Assembly (NCBI GenBank): GCA_041617155.1
Contig: JBFJPL010000106.1
Location: 1-13,916 of the forward strand
DNA: 13,916 bases
Direction: 5' to 3'
Source of the DNA: CAMYKD01 sp041617155
GTDB lineage: Bacteria > Pseudomonadota > Alphaproteobacteria > Kiloniellales > JAKSDN01
The position numbers were made by a program, and so were the translations under genes. Positions 1 through 8,098 of this stretch are shown piece by piece. Under the pieces are notes generated by a model that worked only from the letters and a program-made list of their open reading frames with translations, was not told the origin of the DNA and searched no databases. How positions within the stretch are numbered: the stretch's first letter is position 1; every line of letters starts with the position of its first letter.

Positions 1-1
1 G

Positions 2-553
2 GCGAGCCTGGCCATGAACTACGTCCACGTCCGGCGCAGGAACCCCGAGCTGATCCGGCATCGCATGCGGTTGGGGAAAGGCACCAAGACCTGGGACCAG
101 CTTTGGGCCGGCCTGTTCGCGCCGGTCTTCCTGAGCGTCTATGTGGTTGCGGGACTCGACGCCGGCCGCTACGGCTGGAGCGACGTGCCCGGCTGGCTGT
201 GGCCGGCCGGCTTGGCGCTTTTCCTGGCCGGTACCGTGTTCTTTTCCTGGTCGATGGCGGTCAATCCCTTCTTCGAGAAGACCGTGCGTATCCAGAAGGA
301 GCGGGGCCACCGGGTCATAGACGCCGGCCCCTACCGCTTCGTCCGCCATCCCGGATATGTCGGCTTTTCCGGCTGGATTGTCTCCGCTCCGTTGCTGCTC
401 GGCTCGTGGTGGGCCTTTGTCCCATGCGCGCTTGCGCTGGCCGGTCTGGTCGTTCGGACCGCGCTGGAGGACCGGACCCTGCGCGCGGAGCTGGCCGGCT
501 ACGAGGACTACGCCCGCCGCGTCCGTTTCCGACTGATCCCCGGCATCTGGTGA
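2..553 (+). CDS. Isoprenylcysteine carboxyl methyltransferase-like membrane protein, 5'-partial
   Basis: The reading frame is open through the left window edge, so the true start lies upstream; the first Met visible is at base 14 (numbering below starts there, 179 residues to the stop). The C-terminal half carries the family signature GPYRFVRHPGYVGF (residues 105-118), which in the ICMT/PEMT-like family forms part of the S-adenosylmethionine site. It is followed by a hydrophobic hairpin (about 116-147) and a charged tail with ALEDRTL and GYEDYARRVRFRLIPGIW (162-179), also typical of the family. Further hydrophobic stretches lie at about 31-48 and 60-82. Family knowledge: these are integral membrane methyltransferases that use SAM; bacterial members have diverse and mostly unknown acceptors, so no substrate is proposed. 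The next gene is the AraC regulator, about 200 bases away and preceded by a small hairpin, so the two are probably separate units. The family call is confident; the substrate is unknown. Confidence 0.85.
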   Translation, partial: ASLAMNYVHVRRRNPELIRHRMRLGKGTKTWDQLWAGLFAPVFLSVYVVAGLDAGRYGWSDVPGWLWPAGLALFLAGTVFFSWSMAVNPFFEKTVRIQKERGHRVIDAGPYRFVRHPGYVGFSGWIVSAPLLLGSWWAFVPCALALAGLVVRTALEDRTLRAELAGYEDYARRVRFRLIPGIW

Positions 554-586
554 GGGCCGGGGCCTTGATCGGTGGGATTTTCGAGC

Positions 587-604
587 CTGGTTCGGTCAAA
601 CCAG
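587..604 (+). terminator. Possible terminator hairpin after the methyltransferase gene
   Basis: CTGGTT (587-592) and AACCAG (599-604) are perfect inverted arms around a six-base loop, 33 bases after the stop codon at 551-553. There is no U-tract, only AATTC, so it may be a weak terminator or chance. Confidence 0.3.
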
Positions 605-748
605 AATTCAAAGCTTGATAGTATTTGAAGAAAGGTTTGCGCGGATGTTCCCTCCGATGACGATGATGTATTTGACTTAGATCAGGGATTTCCTTGATTG
701 CCCTTGTATATTGGCAACAAACGTAGGAGGCACGTCAGGGTCAGAGTG

Positions 749-1762
749 ATGGGGAATTCGCAAGTTCAATTCAATGAACGTCCGCTCGCGCGGTTCGAGG
801 TTTTCAGGAGCTCGAGTTGCGAGGAGGTCGTGCATCATGTCTCGCAAGCCCTCACTGACCACAAGATGGAGGTCCTGAGACCCAGTGCAAAGTTGCATGC
901 CCGAATGAATCGGGTCGAGTTGGGCGCTTGCGCGTTGGTCTACGTCCAACAGGGGGTCGGGGTTTCGATCGATACGGCAACACTCGATGACCGCTACATT
1001 CTGTACATCGACCTGGGCCGCGAGACGGAAACCTCGGTTCTCGGTCACTCTTTCGCTGTAACACCCGAGACGGCGGCGCTGTACTCTCCGACCTGCCATG
1101 CACGCGTATGCATGGGGGCCAACGCGAAACACCTTCACCTCACGCTCGACTGCGCCGCGTTCGAAAGCCATCTGGAAACCCTCACCGAGGTCCCGGTCGG
1201 CGGTCCGCTCGTCTTCGCGCCGCGCCTCTCGCTGGCGACGCATGGTGGCGTGTTCCTCAAGGACCTGATCCGGCTTCTCATGCGGCATCTCGACAACAGC
1301 GACGACCTGCTTCACAGCCCCTTGGTCATTGCGAATCTCGAGGATGCGCTGATGACGACGCTGCTCACCTCTCAGAGCCACAACTGCTCCGCGCGCTTCG
1401 ACAGCCAGCCGCCGGCCTTGGTGCCGCGACAGGTCAAGCTGGTCGAGGACTACATTCATGCCAACGCGAACAATCCGCTGGCGATGCAGGATCTCGTGGC
1501 GGTCGCCAATGTCAGCGCTCGATCGATACATTTCGCGTTCCGGCAGTACCGGGGCTATTCGCCGATGGCGCTGCTTAAATCGGTGCGGATGGACCGTGCC
1601 CGCGAGAAGTTGCTGACCGCGGACATCGGCGAGAGCGTCACGAAAATCGCGTTCGACTGTGGGTTCGGGCACCTGAGTCGGTTCAGCGCCGACTACAAGA
1701 AACGGTTCGGGGAATCGCCCTCCGAGACACTGCGTAAGCGCAAATTCACTCTCCTGAACTAG
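749..1762 (+). CDS. AraC-family transcriptional regulator
   Basis: This encodes a 337-residue protein when started at the ATG at 749. The frame stays open upstream to a TTG at 698, but the extra residues are basic and unlike the family. The only purine-rich motif, AGGAGG (725-730), is 18 bases from the ATG, so the start is not settled. The N-terminal two thirds look like the AraC_binding_2/cupin-like effector domain (beta-rich, containing VELGACALVYVQQG). The C-terminal ~100 residues are the double helix-turn-helix: first HTH around AMQDLVAVANVSARSIHFAF, then the diagnostic second HTH with IAFDCGFGHLSRFSADYKKRFGESP. Family knowledge: such proteins bind direct repeats near promoters and respond to small molecules, often aromatic or carbon substrates. 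It lies just upstream of, and in the same orientation as, the outer-membrane protein-sulfatase-cytochrome block, so it is a plausible activator of that block; this is inference from position. Confidence 0.9.
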   Translation: MGNSQVQFNERPLARFEVFRSSSCEEVVHHVSQALTDHKMEVLRPSAKLHARMNRVELGACALVYVQQGVGVSIDTATLDDRYILYIDLGRETETSVLGHSFAVTPETAALYSPTCHARVCMGANAKHLHLTLDCAAFESHLETLTEVPVGGPLVFAPRLSLATHGGVFLKDLIRLLMRHLDNSDDLLHSPLVIANLEDALMTTLLTSQSHNCSARFDSQPPALVPRQVKLVEDYIHANANNPLAMQDLVAVANVSARSIHFAFRQYRGYSPMALLKSVRMDRAREKLLTADIGESVTKIAFDCGFGHLSRFSADYKKRFGESPSETLRKRKFTLLN

Positions 1763-1790
1763 CGCAAACGCTCTCGCCTCGTGCCACAAA

Positions 1791-1803
1791 GCGCAGCTTG
1801 CGC
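1791..1803. promoter_or_regulatory. Small inverted repeat downstream of the araC-type gene
   Basis: GCGCA (1791-1795) and TGCGC (1799-1803) flank a GCT loop and are bordered by AAA on both sides, 28 bases after the AraC stop codon. It could be a weak terminator for the regulator or an operator for the 2029 gene. The rest of the 266-base gap (1763-2028) shows no convincing promoter by eye. Confidence 0.25.
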
Positions 1804-2028
1804 AAAGGTCATCTGGCCGGCGGATCCATGCTGGCTTTTGTGCTGCCCCGACCGGCACCAAGCGCGATAACCGACTCATGGCGCCAGAAGCCGGTGCTCA
1901 ACCGCCATTTCCTCATTCGGATAACACCTGCCCGATGTGGATAGAGCGCTCCGCTACAACTGTCGTAGGTTTCCCAACCGGCAGCCCAAGCATAGTGGAT
2001 GCCCAGGGAATAGGCGGGGGAGGATCCA

Positions 2029-3150
2029 ATGAAAAGATGCAAGCTCACGCTCGCAAGCCTACCGCTGCTGGTGGCGGCGCTGCTCGCTGTGGAAAGCTCG
2101 GTCGCTATCGCGGATACGGTCAAAGCTGAAAAAATTGATAGCTCGGCTGATGCCGAGCTCGACCGCTTTTCCATCGATAGAGATTGGCAAGAAAAACTGG
2201 AGCGGATCACGCCCGTTGATCGGTCCGGCCATCGGATCGACGCCGATCTGATCGCGCAGAACGCGCCCGAACCCGCCGCTCCCGATGCCTTTGCGAGCGC
2301 CGACGAGGCGGCTAGACAGTCGAGCAATCCATTGGGCGGCGACTTCATGATTCTGCTGAACCAATTCGATAATTATTTCCTTCAGGGGGACCTCACCGAC
2401 AAGACCCGGCATCTCAATACCTGGTCGATCCAGCCTGTCGTTCCGATTAGGCTGGGCGGTGATTGGATCATGGTCAACCGTCCGACCTTCCCGGTCATTC
2501 TGAACGCGGATGTGCCGGACCAGAAGAGGCTCCGAAATGGCTTGATCGGGGGCGGGGGGCTGCCGCCTGACAATGCTCCGGATAATATTCCGTTCACGGG
2601 CAAGAGCGGCTTTGGCGACATCGTCCACTTTTCGCTGGCCGGTCAGTCACTCCCGACGGAAAAAGCCGGCGGTGGTGACGCCGTGTGGGCCCTTGGCCCG
2701 ACTTTCATGTTTCCGACGGCCAATGACGACGCGCTTGGCACGGACAAGTATTCTGCCGGTCCGGCGGGCGTCGTCGCCTTCATTGGCCGTGACTTCATCG
2801 TCGGCGCTTTGGGGCAGCACTGGTGGTCCTACGCGAGCGCGGACAGCGACCGCGATGACGTCGATTTCACCTGGCTCAACCTGTTCTATTTCCTGAACTT
2901 CGAGGATGGCTGGCAGGTCGGCGGCACGCCTGTCGTCACTGCGGACTGGGAAGCCGACAGCGACAATCGCTGGTCCGTGCCGATCGGGCTCGGGGTTTAC
3001 AAGACGCACTTCTTCGGCAAGTTTCCGATCAAGTTCGGGATCGAAACGCAGTACTACCCGGTACGACCGGACAACCTCGGCGAGGAGTTCAACATCCGCT
3101 TCGTCGTTGCGCCGATCTTCCCGAACTTCATCGGCAACCTGTTTCAATAG
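2029..3150 (+). CDS. Outer-membrane beta-barrel-like transporter protein (neuromedin U / phenol-degradation MetA-like)
   Basis: This is a 373-residue protein. The start at 2029 is supported by a strong ribosome site (GGGGGAGGA, 2016-2023-ish). Residues 1-28 form a Sec signal peptide: basic start, then LPLLVAALLAV, likely cut near SVAIA-DTV. A charged linker follows (about 30-95), then a beta-rich body with alternating aromatic strands: IQPVVPIRLGGDWIMVNRP, GFGDIVHFSLAGQSLP, WALGPTFMFPTA, GVVAFIGRDFIVGALGQHWW, FKFGIETQYYPVRP. It ends FNIRFVVAPIFPNFIGNLFQ; a terminal aromatic is usual for outer-membrane barrels, although here the last residue is Gln. Databases commonly name such proteins transporter or neuromedin U; related ones occur beside aromatic-degradation genes. 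Inference: an outer-membrane channel or lipid/aromatic-type binding barrel serving the exported sulfatase downstream. The substrate cannot be read from the sequence. Confidence 0.75.
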   Translation: MKRCKLTLASLPLLVAALLAVESSVAIADTVKAEKIDSSADAELDRFSIDRDWQEKLERITPVDRSGHRIDADLIAQNAPEPAAPDAFASADEAARQSSNPLGGDFMILLNQFDNYFLQGDLTDKTRHLNTWSIQPVVPIRLGGDWIMVNRPTFPVILNADVPDQKRLRNGLIGGGGLPPDNAPDNIPFTGKSGFGDIVHFSLAGQSLPTEKAGGGDAVWALGPTFMFPTANDDALGTDKYSAGPAGVVAFIGRDFIVGALGQHWWSYASADSDRDDVDFTWLNLFYFLNFEDGWQVGGTPVVTADWEADSDNRWSVPIGLGVYKTHFFGKFPIKFGIETQYYPVRPDNLGEEFNIRFVVAPIFPNFIGNLFQ

Positions 3151-3369
3151 GGCGCTGGTGGGTACGCCAAACCGGCCGATGAAACAGAGCGGACGATCTG
3201 CTGACTATCCGGGTCTGCATTCGATGGTCTCTAGGCTTTACCGCAATGATCAACCCGTACGGCATCGATTTTCGTGGCGATTTTTGAGGCGCCAGATTGT
3301 GGTCGATCCTGGGTCTGGTTTGGGTTCCAGCCTGCTGGCCGCAAACGCCGTACAAAACGGAGAGGATCC

Positions 3370-3774
3370 ATGAAGTTTTTCAAACCAACGACCTTCAACG
3401 TCATCTTCCTGATTCCCGTCGCCGTTGTTGCCTCGCGGAGCGGCGGCTGTGCGACGACGCAAGAGGCCCGACCCGGCCCGCTGGCGTCCGAGCAAATCGA
3501 GCAAACCATCGCCGGTAACACCATGAAGGCCGCCGACCAGGAAGCCTACGCCTATGTTGGTAGGGACGGGACGCTCAAGGGGCTCAATCTCCCGAACGGG
3601 GCGACTGCGGGACAGTGGCGTGTGAGCGACAACGGCGTGCTCTGCGCGGCGTGGAATACGCCGCAGGGTAGCAAAGAGAACTGCGACCAGCTCAGCTTAA
3701 TCAGTCGGGAGATCGGCTACCAATGGGGCGGCAACAGTCTGCTCGTGCTCGAGGGTAATCCGAAGAACCTGTAA
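3370..3774 (+). CDS. Small exported DUF995-like protein
   Basis: This encodes 134 residues from the ATG at 3370, chosen over upstream in-frame codons because GGAGAGGA (3359-3366) lies just before it and because it places a signal peptide at the N-terminus. The first 26 residues are hydrophobic and lead to SGGC at Cys27. This resembles a lipobox, but Ser at -3 and Arg23 just before make it poor, so lipidation is uncertain. The mature part has the pattern of DUF995 proteins: IAGNTM, then AYVGRDGTLKG, then GQWRVSDNGVLCAAWN with a second Cys in ENCDQL, and a final LVLEGNPKNL. The two Cys (in VLCAAW and ENCDQ) could form a disulfide in the periplasm. The function of the family is unknown. It sits between the outer-membrane protein and the sulfatase in the same direction and may be co-expressed with them. 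Confidence 0.75.
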   Translation: MKFFKPTTFNVIFLIPVAVVASRSGGCATTQEARPGPLASEQIEQTIAGNTMKAADQEAYAYVGRDGTLKGLNLPNGATAGQWRVSDNGVLCAAWNTPQGSKENCDQLSLISREIGYQWGGNSLLVLEGNPKNL

Positions 3775-3775
3775 C

Positions 3776-3799
3776 GCGCCGCCACGCCAAGCGCGGCGC
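3776..3799 (+). terminator. GC-rich hairpin between the DUF995-like gene and the sulfatase
   Basis: GCGCCGC (3776-3782) and GCGGCGC (3793-3799) are perfect inverted arms with a 10-base loop, starting 2 bases after the stop codon. No T-run follows. It could act as an mRNA-stabilising structure or a leaky terminator that uncouples the sulfatase gene. Confidence 0.35.
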
Positions 3800-3858
3800 T
3801 CACGCGGGTCATAGCCGCTTGAAGCCGTTGGATTGGATCGAAGCATAGGAGGTTGACG

Positions 3859-5475
3859 ATGAAGTATTGCAAAAACTCGCCCAAGGTCTTCGCGGCTGTC
3901 GCAAGCCTGGCGGTGCCGATGGTAATTGCGTCGGCCGCCTGGGCCTTTCAGCCGGACGCGCCCTTTCTGGCCGACCGCGAGAAGAACATGGGCAAATGGG
4001 CCGAGGAAGACAAAGAGATCGACGCCAAGATGGCGGCGCTCGAAAAGAGGTTCGGCAAGAAGCCAAACATCATTTATATCCTGGCCGACGACGTCGGCTG
4101 GGGAGAGCTCGGCTGGCAGGGCGGTGGCAAGCACCGCGGTACGCCGACGCCCGAGCTCGACAAGATGGCCTTCGAGGGCATGCGCTTCTGGGCCGCCTAT
4201 GCGGAGCCCTCCTGCACGCCCTCGCGGATCGCCATCAATACCGGCCGCCACCCGGTTCGCACGGGGCTTCTCAGCGTCTTGTGGCCGGGCCAGACAGAAG
4301 GCCTGTCGCCGGACGAGGTGACCGTGGCCGAAGTGCTGTCCGAAGCGGGCTATCATACTGCCATGTGGGGCAAATGGCATTTGGGTGAGCTGCCGGAGCA
4401 TGCGCCGGAGAACCAGGGCTACGACTACGCGTACTACGGCCTGTTCAACGGCGCGCCTGACATGTGGCCGGACAGCGCGGCTCTTTACGGCCAGTCGACC
4501 TCGCTGCGCGGGCCGTTCTACGACTTCCCCGGGGTCGATAAATACAAGGAGATGACCGGCATCGACCTCAGCGTCGCCGGCTATGTGGCCGAGAAGGGTA
4601 AGGGGCGCAAGCCCATCGAAGGACCAGCCGGCCAGCTCGGCGGCAAGCGCCAAGCGGCCTTCGAGAAGGAGTCCGCACGTCAGATCATCGACTATGTCAA
4701 GGAAAAGGGCAAATCCGACAAGCCGTTCTTCATATACTGGGCAACCTACACTCAGCAGATTACCGGCGCCGATGACTATCAGGACGCGCCGCACGTCGAT
4801 CGCGCCAATGCCCAGGCTTCGATGATGGCGCAGCACAATACACACGTCCGGCGGCTCCTCGACACCCTCCGCGACGAGGGCATCGCGGAGAACACCCTGG
4901 TCGTTTGGTGGAGCGACAACGGGCCGATGTACGCCTTCTGGCCGACGGCTGGCTATTCCTGGCTGAACGGAGCCAAGGGGGATGTGTTGGAGGGCGGTGT
5001 CCGCGTGCCGGCCATGGCCTGGTGGCCCGGCATGATCGAGCCAAACCAGGATCCGACGGACATCGTTCACCTGGTGGATCTCTATACCACCGCCGCGCGC
5101 CTCGGGGGCGCCATGAAGCATGTTCCCAGCGACCGCGTCACCGACGGTGTCGATCAAACCGCGCTGCTGCTCAAGGGCGAAGGCCACTCGCGGCGCAACT
5201 ACATGTTCCATTACAGCGGCGGCCAGATTGCCGCGGTTCGCTTCGAGGATTTCAAGGTCCACATCAAGCCCGGCGGCCATGGCGGGCTGCCCAACATGGA
5301 ATTCTACAACGTCAGGCGCGACCCCGGCGAAAAACGCGGCGAGTTCTATCCGGGCCTCTATGCCGTGACGCCGATGCAGCGGCAGCTCAGGACGCATATG
5401 ATGATGATCGGCAAGTTCCCGCATCGGGTGTCGGGGCGCATGCCAAAGGGCGCCGAGATCACGGCGCACGACTGA
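3859..5475 (+). CDS. Exported arylsulfatase-type sulfatase (formylglycine, Cys type)
   Basis: This encodes 538 residues from the ATG at 3859, set six bases after TAGGAGG (3846-3852); an in-frame TTG at 3853 touches that ribosome site and is rejected. Residues 1-29 are a Sec signal peptide (KVFAAVASLAVPMVIASAAWA). The sulfatase fold shows clearly: IIYILADDVGWGE with metal ligands Asp77/Asp78; the activation motif CTPSR with Cys119, which a formylglycine-generating enzyme must oxidise, and Arg123; TGRHPVRTG; WGKWHLGE with Lys172 and His174; and WWSDNGPM with metal ligands Asp353/Asn354. The family hydrolyses sulfate esters to an alcohol plus sulfate in the periplasm or outside the cell. The substrate (aryl, sterol, glycan) cannot be told from this sequence. 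Cys in the active site implies an FGE-type maturase, not encoded here. It lies 89 bases before the multihaem cytochrome gene, in the same direction. Confidence 0.93.
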   Translation: MKYCKNSPKVFAAVASLAVPMVIASAAWAFQPDAPFLADREKNMGKWAEEDKEIDAKMAALEKRFGKKPNIIYILADDVGWGELGWQGGGKHRGTPTPELDKMAFEGMRFWAAYAEPSCTPSRIAINTGRHPVRTGLLSVLWPGQTEGLSPDEVTVAEVLSEAGYHTAMWGKWHLGELPEHAPENQGYDYAYYGLFNGAPDMWPDSAALYGQSTSLRGPFYDFPGVDKYKEMTGIDLSVAGYVAEKGKGRKPIEGPAGQLGGKRQAAFEKESARQIIDYVKEKGKSDKPFFIYWATYTQQITGADDYQDAPHVDRANAQASMMAQHNTHVRRLLDTLRDEGIAENTLVVWWSDNGPMYAFWPTAGYSWLNGAKGDVLEGGVRVPAMAWWPGMIEPNQDPTDIVHLVDLYTTAARLGGAMKHVPSDRVTDGVDQTALLLKGEGHSRRNYMFHYSGGQIAAVRFEDFKVHIKPGGHGGLPNMEFYNVRRDPGEKRGEFYPGLYAVTPMQRQLRTHMMMIGKFPHRVSGRMPKGAEITAHD

Positions 5476-5564
5476 ACACAACCGGCACCAGGGGAGCGGC
5501 CTTCAGGCCGGTCCTCCAGGCCTGGTTTTGGCGCGCATTGGTTCGCGCTTGGAGTGCGATCGCC

Positions 5565-7910
5565 GTGACGAAACGAGGCCGACAGGCCGCCTCTCTCGCC
5601 GCCGTGCTCCTGGTCTCGGCGATGGCGGCGCCCGCCCGTTCGACGTCGGGGCAGCCAAGCCTGCCCTCGGCCGGTGCCGAAGACACCCCTGACCCGGCGC
5701 CCGCCAACGTCGGCCGCGCAGCCTGCGCCGGCTGCCACGCCGAGCAGGCCCTGGCCTGGACCGGCTCGCACCACGACCTCGCCATGGACTTGGCCAGCGA
5801 TGCCACCGTCCTCGGCGACTTCGACCGGATCACCTTCACCCACGACGGCCGCACCTCGAGCTTCAGCCGCAAGGACGGCATCTACTACGTACGTACCGAG
5901 GGGGCCGATGGAGAGCTCCACGATTACCGGATCGACTATGTCTTCGGGGTCGATCCGTTGCAGCAATACCTGGTCGCCTTCCCCGGCGGCCGCTACCAAG
6001 TGCTCGCTCTCGCCTGGGACACCCGCCCCGCGGAAGCCGGCGGCCAGCGCTGGTTTCACCTCTATCCCGACGAATCGGTTCCGGCCGGCGATCCGCTGCA
6101 CTGGACCGGCCGCTCGCAAAACTGGAACACACAGTGCGCCGAGTGCCATTCGACCGACCTGCGCAAGAATTACGATCCGGCGAGCGACAGCTTCGCCACC
6201 ACTTGGTTCGAGATCGACGTCTCCTGCGAGGCCTGCCACGGTCCGGGCTCCAGGCACCTCGCCTGGGCCAAGGCGGGGCAGCCTGCGCCGGAAGCGGGTG
6301 CCGGGGCCAAGGGTCTCGTGGTCCAGTTCGATGCCGGCCGAGACGGCGCGTGGCGCTTCGGAGGAAAGGCCTCGACCGCGCGCTGGCAGGGGCCACCGCG
6401 CACAAGCAGTCAGCTCGAAGCCTGCGCCCCTTGCCATTCCAGGCGTCGGGCCATCGTCGCGGAGCCACAGCCCGGCCAGAGCTTCCTCGACGCCTATATG
6501 CCGGTTCTCCTGGAGCCGCCGCTTTATCACCCCGACGGCCAGATTCGCGACGAGGTTTACGTCTACGGCTCGTTCCTCCAGAGCCCCATGCACCGGGCCG
6601 GCGTGGTCTGTTCGGACTGCCACGATCCCCACAGCCTGCAACTCCGGGCCGAGGGTAATGCGGTCTGCACGGCCTGCCACCGCGCCGCGTCCTTCGACAC
6701 GTCCAAGCATCACCGGCACGTGCCGGGCTCCGAAGGCGCCAGCTGCGTCGAATGCCATGCGCCGGAAACCAGCTACATGGTGGTCGACCCGCGGCGCGAC
6801 CATAGCTTTCGCATCCCCCGTCCCGACCTCTCGGCACGGCTCGGCACGCCCGACGCCTGCACGCGGTGTCACGAGGGCCGCTCGGCCGCGTGGGCGGCCG
6901 GTATCGTGGCGACGTGGCGCGGTCCCGACAAGCCGCCGCGGCCGCACTTCGGGCAAGCGATCCACGCTGGACTCCAGGGCCAGCGCGCGGCCGGTACCGC
7001 TTTGGCCGCCGTCATCACCGACACGGCGCAGCCGGCGATCGGCCGCGCGAATGCGCTGGCCTTGCTGCCGCGCCATCCCGGTCCGATGGCGTTCGAAGCC
7101 TACCGGGTGGGTCTCGCCGACACGGACCCGCTCGTGCGCCTTGCCGCCGTGCGCGCCCTCGAGCCGTTCGCGCCGCAGCTGAGGCTGGCCGCGGCAGGCC
7201 ACCTTCTGAGCGATCCCGTGCGCGCCGTGCGCATCGAGGCGGCGCGCGGGCTGGCCGCCGTGCCGCCGCGACTCATGTCGCCCAAGCAGGGGCTTGCCCT
7301 TGAAGCAGCGGCCCAAGAGCTGATCGAGGCCGAGACCGCCGCCGCCGAACGTCCGGAATCCCAGCTCAACCTGGGCTCGTTCTATGCCGAGCGCGGGCAG
7401 TGGTCGAAGTCGGAGGCGGCCTACCGCCAGGCCCTGCGTCTCGATCCTTCCTTCGTGGCGGCCACCGTCAACCTCGCCGACCTCTACCGGATAATGGGCC
7501 GCGACGAAGAGGGCGAGGAGCTGCTTCGCGCCGCGATCGCGACCGGGCGCGAGACGGCCGCCGCTCATCACGCTCTGGGCCTGCTCCTGGTCCGGCGCGG
7601 GCAGCTGCCGGCCGGGCTTCGTTCGCTCGGCCGGGCCGCGGAGCTGGGCCCGCAGACGCCCCGCTACGCTTACGTGTACGCCGTGGCGCTCAACAGCGCC
7701 GGCGAAGCCGCCCATGCCATCGACGTGCTCCGGAAGACGTACGAGCGCCATCCCACCGATCGGGAAATTCTCTATGCGCTGGCCACGTTCCACCGCGACG
7801 CCGGCGAGCGCGCCGCGGCAGCCCGATACGCCGATGAGTTGGTGAAGTTGTTTTCATGGGACGCCCAGGCCAGACAGCTGGCTCGAGAGTTGGGTCTAGC
7901 CGTCGACTGA
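5565..7910 (+). CDS. Periplasmic octahaem c-type cytochrome with HEAT-like and TPR repeats
   Basis: This is a 781-residue protein started at GTG 5565, chosen because GGAG (5551-5554) precedes it and because it yields a clean signal peptide (RQAASLAAVLLVSAMAAPARS); a TTG at 5538 is an alternative. Eight CxxCH haem-binding motifs are visible at residues 54-58, 191-195, 221-225, 287-291, 349-353, 368-372, 394-398 and 432-436. The spacing resembles cytochrome c554-type multihaem proteins. Residues about 490-566 contain two or three alpha-helical HEAT-like units (DPLVRLAAVRAL, DPVRAVRIEAARGL). About 595-770 hold TPR units (NLGSFYAERGQWSKSEAAYRQALRLDP, then AHHALGLLLVRRGQ and later units). Function inferred: periplasmic electron transfer or a multihaem redox enzyme, with the repeats docking partners. 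No active-site haem variant (such as CxxCK) is seen, so catalysis is not implied. It follows the sulfatase and may share its transcript. Confidence 0.92.
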   Translation: MTKRGRQAASLAAVLLVSAMAAPARSTSGQPSLPSAGAEDTPDPAPANVGRAACAGCHAEQALAWTGSHHDLAMDLASDATVLGDFDRITFTHDGRTSSFSRKDGIYYVRTEGADGELHDYRIDYVFGVDPLQQYLVAFPGGRYQVLALAWDTRPAEAGGQRWFHLYPDESVPAGDPLHWTGRSQNWNTQCAECHSTDLRKNYDPASDSFATTWFEIDVSCEACHGPGSRHLAWAKAGQPAPEAGAGAKGLVVQFDAGRDGAWRFGGKASTARWQGPPRTSSQLEACAPCHSRRRAIVAEPQPGQSFLDAYMPVLLEPPLYHPDGQIRDEVYVYGSFLQSPMHRAGVVCSDCHDPHSLQLRAEGNAVCTACHRAASFDTSKHHRHVPGSEGASCVECHAPETSYMVVDPRRDHSFRIPRPDLSARLGTPDACTRCHEGRSAAWAAGIVATWRGPDKPPRPHFGQAIHAGLQGQRAAGTALAAVITDTAQPAIGRANALALLPRHPGPMAFEAYRVGLADTDPLVRLAAVRALEPFAPQLRLAAAGHLLSDPVRAVRIEAARGLAAVPPRLMSPKQGLALEAAAQELIEAETAAAERPESQLNLGSFYAERGQWSKSEAAYRQALRLDPSFVAATVNLADLYRIMGRDEEGEELLRAAIATGRETAAAHHALGLLLVRRGQLPAGLRSLGRAAELGPQTPRYAYVYAVALNSAGEAAHAIDVLRKTYERHPTDREILYALATFHRDAGERAAAARYADELVKLFSWDAQARQLARELGLAVD

Positions 7911-7942
7911 CGAGCCGAAGCACCGGTCCGGAGCCATTGCGC

Positions 7943-7974
7943 CGCCGCTCGCCTCCTCGCGCCCCCGAGCGGCG
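7943..7974 (+). terminator. Terminator-like hairpin after the cytochrome gene
   Basis: CGCCGCTCG (7943-7951) and CGAGCGGCG (7966-7974) are a perfect 9-bp inverted repeat with a 14-base loop, 32 bases after the cytochrome stop. No T-tract follows. It also sits immediately past the 3' end of the uvrC-like remnant on the other strand, so it could have come with that fragment. Confidence 0.45.
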
Positions 7975-7976
7975 CC

Positions 7977-8098
7977 GTGGGTGTGGTCGTAGATTTTCCG
8001 GGCGACGGCCTTTCTGATGCCCTCGACCGCCTCCAGGTCGGCCAGGCACATCCGACGACCGGCGAGGCCGGCTTCGATGGCCGAGTTGTCGAGACGGT
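7977..8098 (-). pseudogene. uvrC: uvrC 3'-end remnant, copy 1
   Basis: The - strand reads LADLEAVEGIRKAVARKIYD followed by HTHG. This matches the C-terminal end of excinuclease subunit UvrC, where a second helix-hairpin-helix ends in a form like LEAVEGISKAVARKIYDHFH. Just upstream, AIEAGLAGRRM is a distorted version of the preceding helix, with extra residues relative to the family. No start codon, nuclease domain or rest of the gene is present, and the frame runs on without the usual stop after the HFH-like end (here HTH), so it is a dead fragment. It fills the 310-base gap 7911-8220. The stretch GCCCTCGACCGCCT on the + strand is shared with copy 2. Confidence 0.7.

Noticed and set aside
698..748. 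TTG start for the AraC regulator, 17 codons upstream.
   Set aside because: No ribosome site precedes it, and the extra residues are arginine-rich and unlike the family. ATG 749 is preferred although its own ribosome site is weak.
677..1879. A 400-codon - strand open frame opposite the AraC regulator.
   Set aside because: The + strand frame contains the double HTH of AraC proteins; the opposite frame has no recognisable domain.
1763..2028. A sigma-54-type promoter (GG/GC dinucleotides) upstream of the outer-membrane protein gene.
   Set aside because: The candidate near TGGCTTTTGTGC has the wrong spacing between the GG and GC elements.
5681..6900. A nitrite reductase- or hydroxylamine oxidoreductase-type catalytic haem in the cytochrome.
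   Set aside because: All eight haem motifs are plain CxxCH; no CxxCK motif or cross-linking Tyr pattern could be recognised, so only electron transfer is proposed.
3697..7793. Very long open frames on the - strand across the sulfatase and cytochrome genes (594 and 811 codons).
   Set aside because: They are antisense shadows caused by high GC at third codon positions. They have no family motifs, and the + strand carries unmistakable sulfatase and CxxCH signatures.
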